Position numbers and translations under genes: made by a program. From NCBI GenBank assembly GCA_965153455.1, contig OZ234498.1, forward strand, positions 12,214,001 through 12,278,000: a DNA stretch of 64,000 nucleotides, written 5' to 3'. Positions 13,301 through 25,124 of the stretch are shown here, in pieces. Numbering within the stretch: position 1 is the first letter of the stretch; every line of letters begins with the position of its first letter. This stretch comes from Sphagnum compactum (lineage: Eukaryota; Bryophyta; Sphagnopsida; Sphagnales). The notes below the pieces were generated by a model. The model searched no databases and was not told the DNA's origin. It saw only the letters and a program-made list of their open reading frames with translations.

Positions 13301-14480
13301 GAGAGTATTATTGACCATGCTGCTACACTTGTAACAAATGCAAATTGAATGCAGTCAGAATTAGGAAACAAAAAAGATTTTTACATACTAACCCGAAATT
13401 TGGATCTGAACCGTTGACCCTGTGGAGGAGGAGGATAACCACCAGATGCAGCAGCACTATAGGGGATGGCACCCTCTGGAAATGGACCCACCTGAACTGA
13501 AGGTCTAGGAGGAGGATAACCAGCATTAGCATCATATGGAAGAGGTGGAAATGCAACGTTTTCATTGGCAGGAGGCTGTTGCATAGGTGGATACTCTGCT
13601 GGAGGTGGCCTCTGCTCACCTCGGGTTGGACTATATGGAAGAGGTGGAAATCCTGCAGCTGCATTGATTGTTCTTCCAGGTGGTGGATACACTTCAGGAG
13701 GTCCTCCGGGATAAGAATGATTCGGAGGTGGGTAAAGAACAGCACCAGCTGGTAAATGTTGTGGCATATAACCCTGGTGATTAGGGTTGTACAAGGAAGA
13801 ACCAGGAGGCGGTGGGTATCCTCTATCAGCATCATAAGTGTTGGCACCACCACGTGGCTGATAACCTGGATGGGTTTCATACGGAGGAGGAGGAGGTCCA
13901 GCTCTTCCATAATCAGGAGGCGGGTTGTAGCCTGAACCTCTCTCCATGTACTCAGCAGGTGGGTAATAGTCTGGGTGGTGGAGGACTTGTCCCGAATTGC
14001 CATGTTGAGCAAGAGGTGGGTATCCTGATGGTGGAATGCCATGTGCTGCAAGTGGTCTAGGGTTTGATGACCTTGGTGGGTAGCCTGTGGGGGAGTCAGG
14101 TGGGTGTCCATCTATATCTTCTGGATCCTGTGTTGTTCATGAAAAATTTCCCCCAATGTAAGATGGTGCAGCTTGACTTGAAAATCAAAAAGTATGATTC
14201 AAGAACAAGAACAAACAAAGAAGGAACAGCAGCAGCAATACCGGCATTTTCCTAGATCTTTTTAAGTTTTTTTTCAAGTCCCTTGCTTTCAATAGGGTGA
14301 GGGAAGCTAGGGACAAAGAAGAAGAATCAGCTCCAACCCACAATCTGAGAATGACCAAGATGGGGATTTGATGTTTCTGCTGTTACCACTTATAGATGGG
14401 TCAAGGAGCTTTACCGATTCCTCGGAGTCGTCATCATGGCTGTGGTCATGATGGTGATGATCATGATGGAGATGTGCCAT
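10060..14480 (-). CDS. Choline transporter-like (CTL/Pns1 family) multi-pass membrane protein, nine exons
   Basis: Joining minus-strand exons 14480-14415, 14127-13393, 13153-12781, 12433-12322, 12137-11873, 11486-11367, 11037-10921, 10754-10521 and 10215-10060 gives one frame of about 725 codons; every junction is GT/AG and phases agree. The start lies in a His/Asp-rich opening (MAHLHHDHHHHDHSHDDD). Residues 23-267 are a Pro/Gly/Tyr-rich cytosolic-type tail with repeated PPP and GYPP. From about 280 to 715 there are roughly ten hydrophobic segments with family hallmarks such as EVLRNIVNVTVAGTVGTFYF, FNKWAFVQVAVHGKNF and YVCFAEDP near the C-terminus. Family members (plant CHER1 and relatives, yeast Pns1) are plasma or endomembrane proteins linked to choline traffic; substrate here is inferred only. 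Exon 7 has a CAGGCACAG acceptor, so a two-residue (Ala-Gln) alternative is possible. Four introns or flanks carry telomere-like motifs. Confidence 0.93.
10298..10332. repeat. CT microsatellite in the last intron of the CTL gene
   Basis: An uninterrupted (TC)n tract of about 35 bp inside the intron between exons 8 and 9, right beside a CCCTAAAACCC telomere-like motif. On the transcribed strand it is a GA tract. Confidence 0.9.
11297..11320. repeat. Telomere-like array in CTL intron 6
   Basis: About three TTTAGGG-type units on the plus strand, so CCCTAAA on the transcribed strand, inside the intron between exons 6 and 7 (11038-11366). Confidence 0.85.
11838..11866. repeat. Telomere-like array at the donor end of CTL intron 5
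   Basis: Three CCCTAAA-type units on the plus strand end about 6 bp from the GT donor of exon 5. Its orientation is opposite to that of the array in the next intron, so the pre-mRNA carries a TTTAGGG run followed about 520 nt later by a complementary CCCTAAA run. Confidence 0.85.
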
Positions 14481-16430
14481 TGCTGGTGAATCTGCTGCTG
14501 CAGCTTGTTTGGACTACCAAAACCTTTAGTAAGGACCTTGCTCCATGAGCTAGTCACAATCCTCCTCCTCCTCGCCCAACTCACATTCCCCACTCCTCCA
14601 TCCAGCCAGTCAGCCAGGCAGCCAGCTCCCAAAATCCCTTCACTCAAAAAACTGTCACTCTCTCACTCTCAATGTCTTTACTACTACTCCTTTTCTTAGA
14701 CTCTCTCCCAATCCAATCAACAATCTCTGCCATGGGCACAGCGTTATCTGGATGATATTCAGAACTTCAAGTTCTGTTCCTAAAGATCCAAAGCAGCTAG
14801 ATTTTGCATCCGATCCTCCCCCCTTATTATATCAAGCTTTGTAATGAATGCTGCACACAACAACCACCTCAACTCCCACACCCATGTGAGGAAGAGATCC
14901 AGATTTCTAGTTTCCTCAGCTGGAACTTCCAGTCTACAAACCAAAAAAATATACAGGGGGTGCAACTTCAAACCCAAAACTTCCAAACACACAAAAGCTT
15001 CTTCTTTTCTCTAGTCTTCTGGTTTCTAAAGCCAACCCCCAAAAGAAAACATTTAATTAGAAACAAAACAAAGGACAAAAGCTTGCAACAAGTACAGCAG
15101 CTGGATCATTTGCAACAACAACAACAACAACAGATCAAGCTTCTTCTTCTTCTTTCCTTTCTCTCTTCTGCCTGGTTTCTAAAGTCCAACCAAAAACACA
15201 CCCAAAAAAAAAAGGACAAAACTTGCAGCTACAAGTACTTACAGCTACAGGTAGATAAATAAAAAATTTGCAACAGATTTCTTCTTAAGCTTCTTTCTTT
15301 CTTTCTTTCTTTCTTGCTTTCCTTCTTCTCTCTTGTTACTGATTCCTAAAGCTGATGAATGACAGAAAACAGACAAAATGCTTGCAACAACAACAACAAC
15401 AACAACAACACATGAATGGTGCAGATGGGTGGTGGTGGATTTTCTGTGTGTGTTTCCAATAGTGAAAACTGCAAACAAACTGACCACATTGATTGCAAAG
15501 GATCAAACTTCATGGGTACAAGTGGATGGAAAGATACTGGATCCTCATGAGAGTGCTATTTAGGTGCAGTGGTTATTACTATTATTTACTATTATTGTTA
15601 TGTAATTTAGCAGCTCTGCTTTTGTTGTGCAGAATCAAACATTGTCTCTGCATTTTTGAGCTTGTTGTGTAGGTAGTGGTGGTTCCTGCAGCTTGAAGGG
15701 GGGAGGATCTTGACCATGTCTTGAATGCATAACTCTTGGGTAGGTAGGTAAGTAGGTAGGTAGGCAGGTAGGTAGGTAGGTAGGTAATGGGATTTTTCTT
15801 TTTATTTTTTTAATTTTTGGGGAGGGGTGGTGTGGGCTCTCTCTCTCTCTCTCCCCCTCTAATTCTCTCTCCCCCAATTTATTATTGCAAGCATCATGCA
15901 ATCTTTGCCTCTTGCCTTTGAATCCTTTACTATTCTTGAAGGGAATTATATTTTGGGGGGGGGTGTTAGTTAGGATAACTATGAGTTTTTAGAATGTACT
16001 AGGTACTCTATGGGTCCAAAAAACTCCAAACTCTATGAGTTCTACAGTACTTAAAAAGGCTCTCTACATCATTCAAAGTAGCTATTATGTAGAGAGAAAC
16101 ATTTTCTCTAAGCACACCATATTAGGTAGCACAAAGTTTGACACTTTCAACAAACAAAGTATAAGTTGCAAAATAGGTAACCCCTATGTATGGCTTCTCT
16201 TTACTTACAACTAGTTTGATATTGAATTTCAAATGTGGAACTAACAACTTAGGGAGACTAAAAAAATGGGTTTTCTTGGATCCAGAGTCCAAAGAAGCTT
16301 TTACTTCAACTAATACTGGCCCTCTTGCCCAACCCCCCAACAAATAAATATGTATTGGGTTTTGATTCTACACTAATAAAACAGCACTTGTTTTGGGTTG
16401 GGGGATGATGGATCTATTATTCTTGGGTTT
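14481..16430 (-). promoter_or_regulatory. Leader and upstream region of the CTL gene, microsatellite-rich
   Basis: Upstream of the start codon at 14480 the sequence is pyrimidine-rich on the plus strand and holds several microsatellites: CAA repeats at about 15110-15133 and 15385-15411, (CTTT)n at 15291-15315, (GGTA)n at about 15739-15786 and a CT run at 15838-15853. Such tracts are common in plant leaders. The transcription start cannot be placed from sequence alone. Open frames in this stretch are translations of the repeats and are not listed as genes. Confidence 0.45.
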
Positions 16431-16440
16431 TTGTTGTAGG

Positions 16441-16543
16441 GGAGGTTCCCATACTAGTGGGTTCTTCGGAGGGAGGGTTACACAAGGGCAGTAGCCCGAG
16501 GGTGTTCCCAACCAATGGAGAACACATGAGTATGGGAACCTCC
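16441..16543. repeat. Fold-back with a perfect 15-bp inverted repeat
   Basis: GGAGGTTCCCATACT at 16441-16455 is repeated in reverse complement at 16529-16543. The interior arms continue with partial pairing (GGGTTCT against AGAACAC) and a G/C-rich centre, so RNA from either strand could form a roughly 100-nt imperfect hairpin. It could be a small inverted-repeat transposon or a hairpin RNA precursor. Confidence 0.5.
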
Positions 16544-17187
16544 ACGTTACATACAACGGGAAATTTCTTCTTTTTCTTTCCTCCATTCTTTCCTTCTTGT
16601 TTTTTGAAAATTTGCCTGATATGTCCCTTTACCCAAATGTCCCCCCCACCAAATACTTTGAACTATCAAATATGCATTCACCCCAGTAATCAGGATCGTA
16701 ATCATGGTTGTAAAATTTGAGTGAGCCACACATTCATAGAGCTCCCCATCTTGGCTCAAGAACTTGTGAAGTGAACCAAAGGCACAATGGAAAAAATGAG
16801 AGTGGAAAAATTAATGAAATGACTAATGACAAGTAATCTCAATTCAAACTTTTTTATTCATTGGTTCTCTACTTCTTTCGCGATCATTGCCCCTAACCTG
16901 ACTTGGCTACTACATTGTGGTGGTTCATGTACATTTCGGTTCACATTCTGGGGTTAGGGTGTTTGGTCAAGGAGGTTGGGCCTTCCTTCCTTTGATTCAT
17001 TCCCCATGATTCTCATTTTTTTGGGTCATTTCATATCTGCTGCTTGGTTTGCAAGTTTGTGTCTAGTTCTAACATTTATATGACCTTTTAATTGTTTGCA
17101 ATGTACTTACGAAAATTTCTGTAGGTTTGTATGGACCGAAAATAGGCCTATTTTGCAAACGAAGGCCCAAATTCACCATCATGTAGC

Positions 17188-17306
17188 TGTCATCCATTGA
17201 CCAAGTATAAAATGTGTTCCAATTCTGTAGGTCATGGATGTCATCCATTTCATGATTAAATTGGTCGATGTCATCCATTGACCAAGTATAAAATGTGTTC
17301 GAATTG
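17188..17306. repeat. Short duplicated block, about 32 bp twice
   Basis: The block beginning TGTCATCCATTGACCAAG occurs at 17188 and 17269, 81 bp apart, and is identical until the last few bases. A shorter GTCATCCAT copy lies between them. Confidence 0.75.
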
Positions 17307-17310
17307 AGTT

Positions 17311-17653
17311 AACACAGCACCAGAACCCTGAGTTTGGTCATACACAGGGTGCGAGATTCAAAACAAACCTGCAAAACAGTACATTAGCATTCAAGGGGGG
17401 ATGAAACTCCATCAGAAAACCATCAATTTTGGTGGTAAACTGAGTTTCATCCTGTCTTTCCTTGTTTCCTGAGCGCCTCCACTGCTGCTACATATATTTT
17501 CACTGCTCCTAACTGTACAACTACTATGATTAGTATTGACCCTTGTGCATTAAATGCTGAGTATCAGCATTTCACACTGAGATTTATTAAAATGTCTTTA
17601 CTTTGCAGATACCACTGAAAGAGGGGATAGGGGGTGAAAAGAGGCCCAAAGAC
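17311..17653. repeat. Dispersed repeat of about 340 bp, copy A
   Basis: This stretch is colinear with 50682-51015 from AACACAGCACCAGAACC to the end block GGCCCAAAGAC, with about four in five bases matching by eye. Shared internal blocks include GAGTTTCATCCTGT, CCTGAGCGCCTCCA and CAGATACCACTGAAAGAGGG. I find no long open frame, so it is probably a non-autonomous element or part of an old LTR element. Confidence 0.7.
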
Positions 17654-18799
17654 CCTAGTAGCCCCGGTCTAAGACAGATTTTCAGCTCCTATGTGGCTTT
17701 GGACGAGGCAAGACGGGTAAATCAAAAGTCGGTCTGAAGCTTGTGTGCCCGGTCCCTTCGTCATGACCAGGCTGGTCTAGTTCGTGATACAAGTGTTGAT
17801 ACCCAAAGGGTACATGGTTATATATATATATATATATATGCGCTATGCACGGAGTCTACAAATTTGTAAGGAATTTTTTTTTAAAATTAAATTAAATTTA
17901 TTTTTAGTTTTATGCTTGGAAAATGGATCGTGGGTAGTTTTTGGGGCCGGCTGAGCTACTCTCGATGCTCACTATGGCTCTCGATAATATTTTATTGAAT
18001 GTCCAAAATCAGTTGCAATCGTTCTTTGCACCCACATACTCCGGAAGATGTTATTATAGGCCCAAAGTTTGAAGGGTGTGGATATTTTTTACGCAATCCT
18101 TCTCCGTCACCTACCTATGAGTTATATATATTGTATTAGGGTATGGAAGCACTTATGTTGGGGATGTGTGTTAATAATACATTTATCATTATCAAGAGGA
18201 TTGTTTTTCCTTTGTAAAAATGCGAATAAGGGTCAGCCATTTCTAATTTTTTTTTAAATGCCTCGCCCTCAATGAACTAGGATTTTTATTTTTATTTATT
18301 TTTAGTTTTGTGAAATCAAGATTTTGGGGAAAAAAATTTCAAAACATTTAGCAGAATTTGTAAAATCATTTTGCATTAGAAAAATACATTTCTCCCCCAA
18401 GTTCCCCAACTTTTTTTTCAAAAAAGTTTGCCACAAAATTTGGGGCAATAAATATTGGGACGAGTTTGTTGGCACATTATATAGTGTAGTTAGAAAGTGA
18501 CCGAAAAAATCTGAAAAGGAGGTAGTAACTCATTAAGGGCAGTGGTTTTTTTTTTTTTCCCCGAAAAAATTTGTCATATTCTTTTGACCAAAAAAAATTA
18601 GCAATTTTTTTATTTTTTTATTGTAAATTCCACAAATAATCCAAAGACATATGTATCTGATTTGGATGATATCATCCATGCGACATGTGTGGATGTTGAG
18701 TTCTTGGAATTTTTCATTGGGAGCTTCTTTTTTCAAGTGAGGCTCCATCTTTTTGCTTGCATTTCTTGTGACATGTATGCTATCTATCTCTCTTTCGAG

Positions 18800-18925
18800 A
18801 ACTCTCACTCGTTTCAATTCTCTCTTTGGAGAAGTCTCACAAGTTTCAATTCTCTCTTTTGTGTTTGTGAAATCTCACACATTTCAATTCTCTCTTTTGA
18901 CAAGTCTCACACATTTCAATCTGAG
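18800..18925. repeat. Minisatellite with TTTCAATTCTCTCTTT units
   Basis: Four tandem units of about 30-40 bp, each with AAGTCTCACA(C/A) followed by (A/G)TTTCAATTCTCTCTTT. The open frame that crosses it is simply the translation of the repeat. Confidence 0.7.
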
Positions 18926-19921
18926 TATTTTGGATTGCACGCAACGAGTTTTTTGTTGATAAGATTGGCCTGAAATGTGTCCAACAAAGAATTGGGTTCA
19001 CAAACACGTAACATGTTTTGCACAAAGTTCCAAAAGCACAAATATCACAAGTTACAATGAGGGCGTATTGTTGAGAGAAGCAATGAACTTTGCTAATGTC
19101 CTTTTGTTATTCCAATCATATTAACTTTTTGTTGTGTGGCAACCAATCAAAATTGTTCCATCATCACAATTCTTCAAAATGTTAGAAAAGGATAATAACA
19201 CCATTACCAAGTGAGATCTTTTTTCATGCATGGATTTATTTGCATGAATTTTTTTAATTTTTAATTTTCCTTAATTTGCTCAATTGATATGTTGTCCATT
19301 TGTAATAGGTTCCTTTTATTGGTTTATGTGGAAAAATGTTGAAATGTGGAATCATCACATACAAGATCCTATTGCAATCTCCTCCCAAGGTTTTCTAACA
19401 TATTTGAAAATATTCATCCAAATCAACCACAATGTCACATTGGTTCCCCCCCCCCAAGGTGCCAACTTGTATTGTGATGGTATCTAGTTTGTAGGATTAA
19501 ATTTAGACTTAAGTTAGCACCCTTTTGTTGGAATTGAGACAAGAATCCAACAATGGAACTAGTCTTTTGTTGGATTTTAAATTGAAACTAGAACCACAAG
19601 AAATGTTTTTAGCATGAGGTCAAGATTTTGAAGTAGAGAAGTTGAATTTTTTGAAAAATTAATAAGTAGGCTATAATTTATAATTAAATTATAATTCTAA
19701 GTTTAATTGTGAGAAATCTTGACAAATTGGTATATGAGTGATTTTTTTTGGAATCTATCGTACAGTTGTCCTTAGATAGTTTTAGAAACAATTCATACTT
19801 GCTCAATTTCAAGCCTTACCTCATTTTTTTTCTTAATAACTACTTCCTTTCTTACTATCTTTCTTAATAATTATTTTTTATCCTAATAACTAGGTCACTC
19901 CTTTTCTAATAATAATTATCT

Positions 19922-20057
19922 TGATCCTTTCTACTCACCCACCAACATGGATATGGAAAAGCAAATTGACATGTGTCTTTTCATTATCCATGATATTTGT
20001 ATTATTAATTTAAATTAAATTAAATTTGAAATTGACATAAATAATGATGAACTATTG
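19922..20057 (-). repeat. Dispersed A/T-rich repeat, copy B
   Basis: Reverse-complement counterpart of 6430-6560, with the matching blocks CACCAACATGGATATG, ACATGTGTCTTTTCAT and TTGACATAAATAATGATGAA in the order expected for an inverted copy. Confidence 0.55.
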
Positions 20058-22169
20058 GAAATTATACATGTGAACATTAAAAAAGAAAAAATAGTTGATC
20101 ATCATTTGGTTTTGTGAAAGAATGAAAACCCTAAGTTTATTGTTCAACTCCTTATATATGTAAACTTCGTTCTAATTTGTTCTAAAACTTGGTACCCATA
20201 CAATTTCTAACATTGGGGAGTGTGTAATGTGTACATGGAACCAATTAGTATAGTTTTTGAATTGTGTCTAAAAGTTCTTGAATTTGAAAAAAAAAAATGT
20301 CAAAATCATAACCAAAGGTTTTAAAAATTGGAAGAACTAAACTCAAACCCCAACTTGAAGAACTTGCAAATAAATTGCACAATATTAAAACCAAGATTGG
20401 AAATTTCTTTCACAAGGAATAAGCACACAACATTAGTACCAACTACCAACACATTTCAAATTCTAGAAAATAGGGATGGTAAACTATTTATAGATCACAG
20501 AGTTTAGTTAATCGAAAGACCAAACATGTTTCACTAACTTAAGCAAATGTTCAACTTTTCAAGCTATATGTTGTCAAATTGGTTGACAATATTGTATTAC
20601 TTCTGCAACCTTGACATGAAATATATTATTTGTAAAAATGTTGAAACTTTCAAAGGACATTTTTTTGGAAAGAAAATAAATAACATTTTGGGATAATTAT
20701 AACTATTTTATTTTCAACATGGAATCTTCAAAGCTAATTAATTTTTCAATAAACATGTGTTAAGGTTGCCCCTATATTATGATACGTGTCATAACATGTG
20801 ATGGTCAAGTCATATGAAATTGATATCTCTCTTATCCCCAAATGTTGATGTTTGATGTTTCACCAAGGAAAAATAGAAAATTTGAATTTTTGTACCTTGT
20901 TTGTCTTCAAATAATTGTATAAAATGAAATGGTGAACTCACGTGTCTCCCTTTTTGTTAGAATTTTTTTTCCAAGAAGAAAGGAAGGTATGAATTTTAAT
21001 TTTGTTAGTGGAAAATTTTGTACACAAAATGACATCGATGACAAATGTTAATTGAATGAAAGAGATAATTTAATCATGTTAATTGCACTATTTTTTTTGT
21101 TCATGTTCTTGTATTATGTCATTATATATATATATAACAATGTTGGTAATAGACAAAAATGTTTGGAAAGAGAAAGGGAGTTTTCAATCTTAATTTTGCA
21201 TATTGATTTAGTTGGTATGTATTTAATATCTGGTATATAAGTTGTTTGACACAACTATGCTTAACATGTGGTGTATCAAGATCAGTTGGGAATGCAAAGT
21301 AAAATTTTGAATTGAATATCATGAATGTCCAATTCTTTTCATGTTCATAAAGCACTTTTAATTGGATGTATATTTGGTGCACAACAATAGTTTATGGACA
21401 CTTAGTAGTCAAATTGGATGAAATGTAAGTTGTCACCACATTAATGATACATGGGCTAGGTCTATTAAATGGATATTGGTGATAAGTTTTGAATTTTTTA
21501 TTGGTTAAATTTTACACAATCTTGGGGTTCATTGTTTTAGCTCCTTGTGATTTCAATAGGTGTGTGAGAATTTTGGGACAACTACAATGAATTGTCATGG
21601 TTCACATGCACTTTTTCACTTTAATTACACACACACATAAAGAAGGTGGTTATTGTAATTTTGAGCAAAACAATTTGAATCATAGATTCTTCAAATGGCT
21701 TAAGCTCGTATTGGAGGCACTATTGTTTCTAAAGTGTATTATTCGTGTCTTCATGGGAACTACATTTCAATGGTGTTTTCTCAAATTTCCCCCAAGTTCC
21801 TTTTCCCAAACAAAAATCATATTATAATGCTAACTTGGGGGTTCATTATCTTTAATAATGCATCTAAATTGAACATGCATTACATTTTGGAATTAAATGT
21901 ATATTTTTAAATATACCTAAAATATGCCATTATTTCATAGCAAACTAAAAAATATTCATTTATTTTAAATGTTTCCTAAAATATACAAGGAGTGACCTCC
22001 CTAAGATTATTCCATATAGGTCATTTAGGAGAATATGATATAATGCATGCAAAGGATAAGTCATCAAAGTGAGTGTTGCACTTTGAAGTGTGTGTAATAC
22101 AAATGTGAAGTTTTCTTTATATCTTATTTTTCAACCTAGTAATTATTCATTTGATTTAATTGACTTGTA

Positions 22170-22385
22170 GTTGAACACCACCATAATGATGACACATAGG
22201 GATGTGTTGTACAATGAATGCTTTTGAACAACACCACCACCATGCATTGCATGAGCAAACAACACATAGGGATGTGCCTTACAATGGCTAATGTTTTTTT
22301 AACAACACCACCATGCATTGTGTGAATGAATGATGCAAAATGATGTGCCCTACAATGACAAGTGTTTTTTTAACACCATCTACTA
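22170..22385. repeat. Minisatellite, three units of about 70 bp
   Basis: Units start near 22192, 22262 and 22332. Each contains a GGGATGTG(T/C)-like block, a TACAATG block, a run of T followed by AACAACACCACC, and CATGCATTG. The third is the most diverged. Confidence 0.65.
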
Positions 22386-24440
22386 TGGTTTAGGTGTGAA
22401 AAAGCTTCACGAACATGAATGGAGCTCAACAATGGTCTTGGTAATTTGTGTTTAGAAACATGTTTAATCATCTTCTAACTATCTTTAGTTTTCCTATGTG
22501 TAGCATTTGATTCTAAAGTTTCGTTGGTAGCGTTGATATTTTGTGTGATTGCATGGTTATTGTGGCCTGCATTTGCCTCTTGTTTTGCTTGCAAGGGTCA
22601 GCATGTGCTGTCTTATAAAATGGTGGAATTGAAGGCTTTGTGAAATGATGATCTATTGAATCAACAAAGTTTGTGACATCATGTTTGCATCAAGTTTATG
22701 TTTCTAGATTTGTAATATGACAAGGCACCTCAAAATTCTTGTGCATGACAAAAGGGTTTTTCAAATTGTTGCCATGCCACCACCACTTGTAACAAGAGAG
22801 TAGTTGAATTTTTTTTGTCCACAATAACAATTCAACCTAGATTGCTAAAGTTGAATATCTCATTCTTGAGGTGCATCAGATTTTAACTAAATTTTATTTC
22901 TTTTTTGTGTTTATGGTGTTCCATCAACTTGTGTTCTAATTCATATTTATCTTTTGAGTTCAAAAAAATACATAGTGAATTATGGAAGATATTAAGTGCA
23001 AAAGTGAGAATTATTGAACTTAGATTAGGGCTAAATCATTGGATTTTAAACTTGTTCAAGATTTGATTTCATTTAGACAATATAATAATGGAACATTGTT
23101 GAAAGTTTGGATAATATTAAAAGAAAAATTGATTTGTAGACTTTTGGTTAAGGTAAAAAACAAAAATTAAAATCAAAAGTCTATCGGAGTTGTTTGATTT
23201 TTGGCCCTAGTTATAAGATAGGTGTAGCATGCAACTTCAAACCATAGGGCATGAAATTGTGAATTGTACAAACATGCCACATGTTTGGTTTGCCAATGTG
23301 CCAAGTGCTAGTTGGCATGCAAATTGCCAAATCATATTAGTTAGAAAGGAAAGATTGTTAATCTTATTTTAAAAACATGGAATGACAATTTTTTTTTGGG
23401 TTTGTTTCTTCGTTTGAACAAAAATTTGATTCCTTTGTTTGATTAATTGAGATTAACAAAGTTTTGTGATAACTATGTGAGCCTATTAGAGCTTAAATTT
23501 GGGGTGTAATTAATAGAACTATTTGTTCAACACCCATGTTGTTTTTTGCATTTATCATTGTGTTCATTTTTCTTATGCATCTACGAAAATTATATTGTTA
23601 GGTTGTTCATTTTTATACAATTAAAATGAATTATTGGTTATTGTTACCAAAATAAAATCCCAATACATCCATATTTAGTTAACAAATGCCAAGGCAATAA
23701 ATGAAAAAGAAAATTTTCATTTACATGTGATGGAAACCAACTTCAAAGTACTCTAATTTTGTTGAGATTTGTTTAATGCACCTTATTTTGAAAATAAATA
23801 ATTGTGTGTAAATGTGGGTTGCTATTTAATCATTATATATTATATTGTCGTGATGTGTTGCTTTTGTTGCATATAGTGATAAATCAATCATGACAATGTG
23901 CATTATGTTGTTTGTAAATTGAAGTATAGCTCTAAGAAATTCATACTTTGTGAGTCCAAGCTCCCCCCCAATTTGAAAATATGGACATCCAAATGTTGTT
24001 ACATAACAAAATTAAATGATCATTTGACATTAATGAAAAAAAACATAATCCCACATTTAAAAATCATATAAAAAATATGGCCCAATTTTTTGAATGGAGA
24101 TAAAGTGAACATCTTATGTTTAGATAACAATGGGCAAGTTGTAACAAGTAATAGCTTAACATTTATAAATATTGAAAAAAAATCATAAATATATTTCATT
24201 AAAAAATGGACCATCTTTGAAAATGTTATATTATTATATTTTCTAACATTAGATGTTAATACAAATGATTATATCATTCTCAATATGTTTGTGATTTATT
24301 TATGGAATGGAATTATGTGTTTCACAATGGACATTATATCTATGTTCGAGTTAAATAATACCATGACCCATAATTCCATTAAGATCACTTGCACTAGCCA
24401 ATTCTGCCCCTGTGGATGGCATATACATACAATGGCCAAT

Positions 24441-25124
24441 TTATCATCAGAAAGTTTGAAACCCTAAAGTAGCCTGAGCTTCTCTTCTTCTCCTCCTACA
24501 CTCCGCTCCAAAGTTTGCTTCTTTGTGCATCAATATATTCTGCAGGTCTCCTTTGTGCCAACAGCTGCAGAATATTGTTCCTTCAGAACTAAAGAGCACA
24601 TCGATACAAGAAGTAGTTGTGCCCAGAACAATAGATGCACCAACAAACTCAAGGCAGCAGTTGCAGATGTTCTCATAGAATATTATTAAACCTAAGGAAA
24701 CATCTGCACAGAAAAGAGATGAACCTAAAGAGAAAGGACCATCAAGAAAAAACAAGATTATCCTATACAAAGATGATTCACTTGCAGAAAAGGATTGATT
24801 ACATACATTCAATAAGAATCATGTCTAAGTGGAACACCAAATTTTGGCAACCATCATCACCCACTGTTCAGAGAAATAACAACAGAACCAAACTGTGACT
24901 TATAGTCTGGACATTAAAGGTAGTTTTCTTTCCTTTCATATCATCCATGAACTTCTCCTGTATGATATGATCAAGATTGTGCTTTCGTCAAATCCCGTTG
25001 CCTCCTGAACACGTTGCAAGTAGTCCAGGTGGAAGGTTGCTCTACACACTTGCCTGCCTCTGTAATATACAATGTGCACATGGTTGTGAGCAATCTCAAT
25101 TCATACAAATACTCCTCCTGACTC
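24441..25124. other. Downstream flank of the SAC phosphatase gene
   Basis: This lies 3' of the phosphatase stop codon on the minus strand and probably holds its 3' UTR and cleavage site. Both strands are unusually open between 24447 and 24812: one long frame on minus and two adjoining Lys/Glu-rich frames on plus split by a TAG. I recognise no domain in any of them. Confidence 0.35.

Larger units (their letters stand above)
17654..24440. other. A/T-rich intergenic tract without recognised genes
   Basis: Apart from the repeats listed separately, this stretch contains only short low-complexity open frames. The part from 17654 to 17815 is richer in G+C (it contains CGGTCCCTTCGTCATGACC) and runs into a TA microsatellite at 17820-17839, so it may continue the dispersed repeat before it. 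Confidence 0.55.

Noticed and set aside
24447-24812. A 121-codon minus-strand frame downstream of the SAC gene
   Set aside because: It is rich in Cys, Phe and Ser with no domain, and looks like the shadow of Lys/Glu-rich plus-strand sequence; neither strand has supporting splice structure.
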